Shown: piece by piece, positions 5,968-8,884 of the stretch | How the letters are laid out: each line of letters begins with the position of its first letter | Numbering within the stretch: the stretch's first letter is position 1 | Source of the DNA: Bacillota bacterium | Lineage (GTDB): Bacteria > Bacillota_A > Clostridia > Lachnospirales > WQUN01 | Assembly: GCA_009786175.1 (NCBI GenBank) | Contig: WQTQ01000124.1 | Span: forward strand, 1 to 8,884 | Direction of reading: 5' to 3' | DNA: 8,884 nt | The notes under the pieces: generated by a model | What the model was told of the DNA's origin: nothing | What the model saw: only the letters and a program-made list of their open reading frames with translations | The model's database searches: none | Translations under genes and position numbers: made by a program

Positions 5968-7174
5968 TTTGCACCTCCATACCGTAAAGAAACAATCGCA
6001 TTCTCATTCTTACACGGGCAAACGGGTTAAGACTCTTGGTAATCGTATTTTTTGTATCATGCAAGAACGAATGCATCCGTTTTTTATCCTTTTCTGTCAT
6101 TGTGTGGCTACTGTAAACAGCCTTCTGCCACAGCTCTACTATTTTACGATAATTGTCGGCATAGTGGCCGGACACTATATGCTCAAGCTGTTCTGCATAT
6201 GATGAATACGCTTGATTCTGCGGGTTTATTCCAAACTCAACCAACCACTCTACAATATGTTTGAATATGCTGTCTATTGCGGCGGCGCAATCGGATGAAT
6301 TAAACACAGCCTGTCGTTTATACGCGGCTATGATTTTACCCATAAACCACAGTGCGAACCCAACTGTGAAAGCTAAGCCTATAAGCCATAAAACCCATAA
6401 TCTTTGACCAATGGCCGCGCCTAAATGAGAACCGGAAAATCTTTCGTCACGGTCTATGCCGTATTCCCGGCCTTGTTGGCCGCTGCCCGGGCTTGCGGCT
6501 TCTTCCCGCATTTCCAGGTCTTGGGCTTGTTCTTGGGCGGATGCTTCTTGGGGCGGTGCGTCAGCCATAAGTACAGGCCGCTCTGTTGTTTCGCCAAATT
6601 GATCGCGGATATTTTCAGACAATTGGGAAAGAAACGGGCTTTCGCCGGGGTAAATAAGTAAAACCATAGAAGCTATGATAATTACAGTACTTGCAAATAC
6701 AACTTTGTTCGCGCCACGCAGCAAAAACCATGCAATCGCCCCGTAAAGGACGATGTTCCAAATAGGGGCCGCAAATACACCAAAATAAACTTGTACGCCC
6801 GTAAACAGCAGAAAAATGCAAAGGCACATTGCCCTACTTTTCTGTCTATGCATTATGTAAATATACGCCGCAACAAAGGTCCCGATAATGCCAAGGGCAA
6901 CAAAAATATAGCTGCCGTAACTTTCCGGCGGTACAGAAACCACAAACCGATCGTATATGTAGGCCTGATGCTGCTCGCTTATGGTAAACAGCTGGTTTAA
7001 CAAAATTTTAAAGCTGTCGAGAGGTGTGGTTGCGCCCACATCCTGCGGTAAATAGGAAATTTCAAGCATACTAAAAAGCGCACCCATTATACCCACGAAT
7101 AGTGTAACCGCTGTAAATGCAAAAAATATAGGATTTTTTTTGTTTGTATATTCAGGCACGTTAATTTTTAGCAC
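5954..7174 (-). CDS. Six-helix membrane protein resembling a TgpA-type scaffold without the transglutaminase domain (DUF4129-like C-terminus)
   Basis: 406 residues from a GTG start at 7174, chosen because AGGAGG (7181-7186) sits 6 nt upstream; an upstream ATG at 7231 would overlap the HIT gene and lacks such a site. Predicted helices lie at about 15-37, 88-108, 114-134, 137-153, 157-175 and 259-285. The loops HRQKSR, RGANK and YKRQ are positive and fit inside. An external Gln/Glu/Ala-rich loop (176-258) precedes the last helix. The cytoplasmic tail (about 295-370: FGINPQNQAYSSYAEQLEHI, then a helix ending YSSHTMTEKD) resembles the DUF4129 region at the end of TgpA-like transglutaminases. In those proteins the transglutaminase domain sits exactly where this loop is, but the loop shows no Cys-His-Asp core and contains no cysteine. 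It lies in an operon with a DUF58 gene, as expected for such loci. Assignment is by architecture and is moderate. Confidence 0.65.
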   Translation of the reverse strand: MLKINVPEYTNKKNPIFFAFTAVTLFVGIMGALFSMLEISYLPQDVGATTPLDSFKILLNQLFTISEQHQAYIYDRFVVSVPPESYGSYIFVALGIIGTFVAAYIYIMHRQKSRAMCLCIFLLFTGVQVYFGVFAAPIWNIVLYGAIAWFLLRGANKVVFASTVIIIASMVLLIYPGESPFLSQLSENIRDQFGETTERPVLMADAPPQEASAQEQAQDLEMREEAASPGSGQQGREYGIDRDERFSGSHLGAAIGQRLWVLWLIGLAFTVGFALWFMGKIIAAYKRQAVFNSSDCAAAIDSIFKHIVEWLVEFGINPQNQAYSSYAEQLEHIVSGHYADNYRKIVELWQKAVYSSHTMTEKDKKRMHSFLHDTKNTITKSLNPFARVRMRMRLFLYGMEVQNAKK

Positions 7175-7180
7175 TTTGCA

Positions 7181-7186
7181 CCTCCT
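7181..7186 (-). promoter_or_regulatory. Ribosome binding site fixing the GTG start of the membrane protein
   Basis: AGGAGG on the minus strand lies 6 nt before GTG at 7174. The surrounding 25 bp (7161-7185) match the start region of the following lipoprotein gene (5954-5978) at 22 of 25 positions, including the identical GGAGGTGCAAA spacing element. Confidence 0.8.
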
Positions 7187-7202
7187 GGGGCAACTGAAAC
7201 TA

Positions 7203-7574
7203 TCATTCCTGTTTCGGTCTTGCATTTTCACTTTTTTTCAGCCAGTAGCGTATCCCTTTGCCTGCAAACGGTTCATCTTTATGGCGTGGGATTATATGCA
7301 AATGCGCGTAGGATACCGTCTGTCCTGCAATTGGCCCTACATTCCAGCCAATATTGTAGCCATCCGGCTTATACTTTTCGTCAATGTATTGTTTGATTAC
7401 GCCCATCATCTTTTTTGTATCTGCCCATTCCTGCTCGGACATATCGAAGGGGGTTGGCACATAGGATTTCGGAATTATAACAAAGGAACCGATTAACGTA
7501 TCCTCATAGGGCCTTCCGTTGGCATCTGTTGACAATGCGCCGATTACGGTATCGTTTTCGAACATGTGACTCAC
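7203..7574 (-). CDS. HIT-family nucleotide hydrolase/transferase, first triad His replaced by Tyr
   Basis: A 123-residue cytoplasmic protein of the histidine-triad superfamily, which cleaves nucleoside phosphoramidates, dinucleoside polyphosphates or related alpha-phosphate bonds. Visible are FVIIPKSYVPTPFDMSEQEW (31-50), the GYNIGWNVG strand (72-80), AGQTV (83-87) and SYAHLHIIPRHKDEP (88-102). The family motif is His-x-His-x-His followed by hydrophobic residues and Pro-Arg. Here it is Tyr89-Ala-His91-Leu-His93, so the middle, nucleophilic His is kept and the first is Tyr. The end GKGIRYWLKKSEN is typical of one short bacterial HIT subgroup. The GTG start at 7574 has GGAGCG 8 nt upstream, and that site overlaps the DUF58 stop codon. 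The alternative ATG at 7565 is too far from it. The gene sits between DUF58 and the membrane scaffold, which is unusual. Confidence 0.9.
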   Translation of the reverse strand: MSHMFENDTVIGALSTDANGRPYEDTLIGSFVIIPKSYVPTPFDMSEQEWADTKKMMGVIKQYIDEKYKPDGYNIGWNVGPIAGQTVSYAHLHIIPRHKDEPFAGKGIRYWLKKSENARPKQE

Positions 7575-7587
7575 TCAAATCACGCTC

Positions 7588-8601
7588 CTATGCTTGGCTA
7601 ATAGTTGGGGAATCACCCGGCACGATTAAAATAATGTCGTTCACGCCCTGGGGGTACATGAAGGGTTCGAAAGCCGCGCCGGTTTTATCGTATGTTAGCA
7701 GCAATTCCTGTATGGCTGTTGCCGCGTCATCCTGTTTAAGAAGTTCCATTGAAGCAAAGCCGCCTGTTTCCGCGCTTTGCCAGCCCACTGTTAACCGAAA
7801 ACTGTCCTGCAGTAAAGCAAGAGTTGTGGAAAAAAATAATTCAGCCGTGGCATCCCACCCGGCTGGAGATATTTCCGCTTCGGTCGCGGTGTCCAACACC
7901 AGCAGTACAGAGCTGCCAATAGGCAGCCCAAATTCCCGAACCATTACCTTGTCCAACTTTTCCGTTAGCTTCCAGTGGATACTGCGTATTGGGTCGCCGG
8001 GTTGGTATTCCCGTATGGCGTAAGTCTCGCTTATGTCCATACCGGCTTTCGAAGCGGAATATTCCTCGCTGTCCGGGTTTGCAACACTGTCCATAAGGGG
8101 AATATCCACGGGAAAGCCCGTTGGCGGGATAATGATGTATTGTTCCGTGGCGGCAACCGGTAAAGTTTTTGCGATTATACCAAGTGGGTCGTGTACCGCA
8201 ATGTTGCCAACGCTAACCTGCAAAACCCCGCAGTGTGCGGTTTGCAGGTTAAACGGGTTTATTTTGCTAACCCTGTCAAAAACCAGGGTTTCCCTTTCCC
8301 CGGTAAAGTTGTTTTCGCAAATTAATGCGCAGAAAATGCCAAAAATTGAAGCTAACCGGCCATGAGTAACCACCAGTTTACCGGCAATTTTTTCTCCCTT
8401 GGCGCACGTTTCCGGCAGTTCTAACAAAAATAAATTTTGGCTGTTAACAAAACGCGCTGCCACAAAAAGCGAAACACCGGATAAAACAGGAATGGCAACA
8501 GAAGCAACAAAAATAATAAGTGTGCCCACATTGTTGCCAAATAAATGAAGCGCAGCGGCAAAAATAACCCACAAAAATATAATGAAAATCCGTTTAGCCA
8601 T
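7588..8601 (-). CDS. DUF58 domain membrane protein
   Basis: 337 residues. Two N-terminal transmembrane helices (about 5-20 and 25-48) are followed by a beta-rich region and the DUF58 signature YAIREYQPGDPIRSIHWKL (194-212), ending KVMVREFG (218-225). After it comes a von Willebrand A-like portion, VLLVLDTATEAE (232-243), where the metal-site motif is degenerate compared with a full DxSxS. DUF58 proteins are normally encoded with MoxR-type AAA+ ATPases and transglutaminase-like membrane proteins and are thought to act in envelope assembly or complex maturation. No MoxR gene is visible, but it could lie beyond the right edge. The ATG at 8601 is separated from the upstream Nudix stop by a single base, so translation is almost certainly coupled; the ribosome binding site is weak. 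The HIT gene follows after 13 bp. Confidence 0.9.
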   Translation of the reverse strand: MAKRIFIIFLWVIFAAALHLFGNNVGTLIIFVASVAIPVLSGVSLFVAARFVNSQNLFLLELPETCAKGEKIAGKLVVTHGRLASIFGIFCALICENNFTGERETLVFDRVSKINPFNLQTAHCGVLQVSVGNIAVHDPLGIIAKTLPVAATEQYIIIPPTGFPVDIPLMDSVANPDSEEYSASKAGMDISETYAIREYQPGDPIRSIHWKLTEKLDKVMVREFGLPIGSSVLLVLDTATEAEISPAGWDATAELFFSTTLALLQDSFRLTVGWQSAETGGFASMELLKQDDAATAIQELLLTYDKTGAAFEPFMYPQGVNDIILIVPGDSPTISQA

Positions 8602-8602
8602 T

Positions 8603-8884
8603 TTACATGTCGCCCTGCATCATGCACACTACCTCTTCCAACACAGCCATGTCACGTCTTTTAAGAAACTCCCATCGGTAAAAATCGTCTCTCTGCTGTT
8701 CGGATATAATTTGCATAGCCTGCCCCAACGGGTACCACCGCACGGTAGTGTCGGAGGCTATTTCGTAATCCTCCAAACTCAATTCACCTTTATCGCCCAC
8801 AACTTTTGCAAGATAGTGGTATTTTTCCTGTGCCCAATCATCTTTGCCGCGGTTTTCGTACGTCATGCCAATTTCGCCTACTAT
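8603..8884 (-). CDS. Nudix hydrolase, C-terminal part (5' end outside window)
   Basis: The reading frame is open to the right edge of the window; an internal ATG at 8866 lacks a convincing ribosome binding site, so the gene is treated as 5'-truncated by the window. The visible 93 residues resemble the part after the Nudix box in this family: IGMTYENRGKDDWAQEKYHY, matching the typical strand pair after the box, then LAKVVG, ELSLEDYEIASDTTVRWYPL with the conserved acidic residue and Trp, a QAMQII helix, and a final helix (RRDMAVLEEV). The catalytic Nudix box itself would be off the edge, so activity and substrate cannot be judged. Nudix enzymes hydrolyse nucleoside diphosphates linked to another group. 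It is the first visible gene of the minus-strand operon and nearly abuts DUF58. Confidence 0.7.
   Translation of the reverse strand: MVGEIGMTYENRGKDDWAQEKYHYLAKVVGDKGELSLEDYEIASDTTVRWYPLGQAMQIISEQQRDDFYRWEFLKRRDMAVLEEVVCMMQGDM

Noticed and set aside
5675..6202. Plus-strand Gly/Ser-rich open reading frame
   Set aside because: It is the reverse reading of the Pro/Glu/Thr repeat and the adjoining membrane gene, has no ribosome binding site, and its composition is explained by the repeat on the other strand.
7175..7231. N-terminal extension of the membrane protein from ATG 7231
   Set aside because: It would overlap the HIT gene by 29 bp and encode a polar Arg/Asn/Cys stretch; the AGGAGG at 7181-7186 points to GTG 7174 instead.
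7529..8023. Plus-strand 164-codon frame opposite DUF58
   Set aside because: It is a shadow of the DUF58 gene, whose signature motif is unambiguous on the minus strand; no start signals.
8603..8866. Complete 87-residue small protein starting at ATG 8866
   Set aside because: The frame stays open to the window edge, upstream codons continue the Nudix-like strand pattern, and no ribosome binding site precedes that ATG.

Overview
The window looks like a chromosomal segment of a moderate-to-low-GC Bacillota, most likely a clostridial lineage. This is an inference from strong AGGAGG-type ribosome binding sites, several GTG starts, a lipobox lipoprotein, and an adaptor-plus-ABC-ATPase pair with sequence features common in Clostridia. 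I see no tRNA, rRNA, CRISPR array, transposase or integrase.

Layout. (1) Positions 1-1124, minus strand: the N-terminal part of an adenylate kinase-family kinase running off the left edge with its own good promoter, preceded by a complete Sfp-type 4'-phosphopantetheinyl transferase. (2) Positions 1125-1591: a 467-bp divergent intergenic region with two striking inverted repeats. One is an 80-bp near-palindrome whose central 40 bp are perfect. The other is an 18-bp perfect stem-loop. The probable promoter of the rightward operon follows. (3) Positions 1592-4923, plus strand: a two-gene operon of a very large (879 aa) MacA/HlyD-like membrane fusion protein and a MacB/LolD-type ABC ATPase. No FtsX/MacB-type permease follows; the next gene is convergent after only 9 bp. 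(4) Positions 4933-8884, minus strand: a tightly packed five-gene operon. Reading leftward from the right edge it holds a Nudix hydrolase C-terminal part (cut by the window), a DUF58 membrane protein, a HIT-family hydrolase, a six-helix membrane protein that looks like a TgpA-type transglutaminase scaffold lacking its transglutaminase domain, and a lipoprotein with a long Pro/Glu/Thr linker carrying only the C-terminal lobe of a periplasmic-binding-protein fold.

How the genes may work together. The adaptor and ATPase plausibly form part of an export or cell-envelope machine, with the adaptor carrying an unusual N-terminal module (signal anchor, short coiled coil, two extra transmembrane helices) and a roughly 390-residue coiled coil. 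In the minus-strand operon, DUF58 plus a TgpA-like scaffold resembles the widespread MoxR-DUF58-transglutaminase envelope locus. Here the transglutaminase domain is missing, and a half-binding-protein lipoprotein is translationally coupled to the scaffold in its place. The embedded Nudix and HIT genes are nucleotide-cleaving families that may be passengers or part of the unit. That operon is the best candidate for an undescribed system in this window, with the permease-less adaptor/ATPase pair second.
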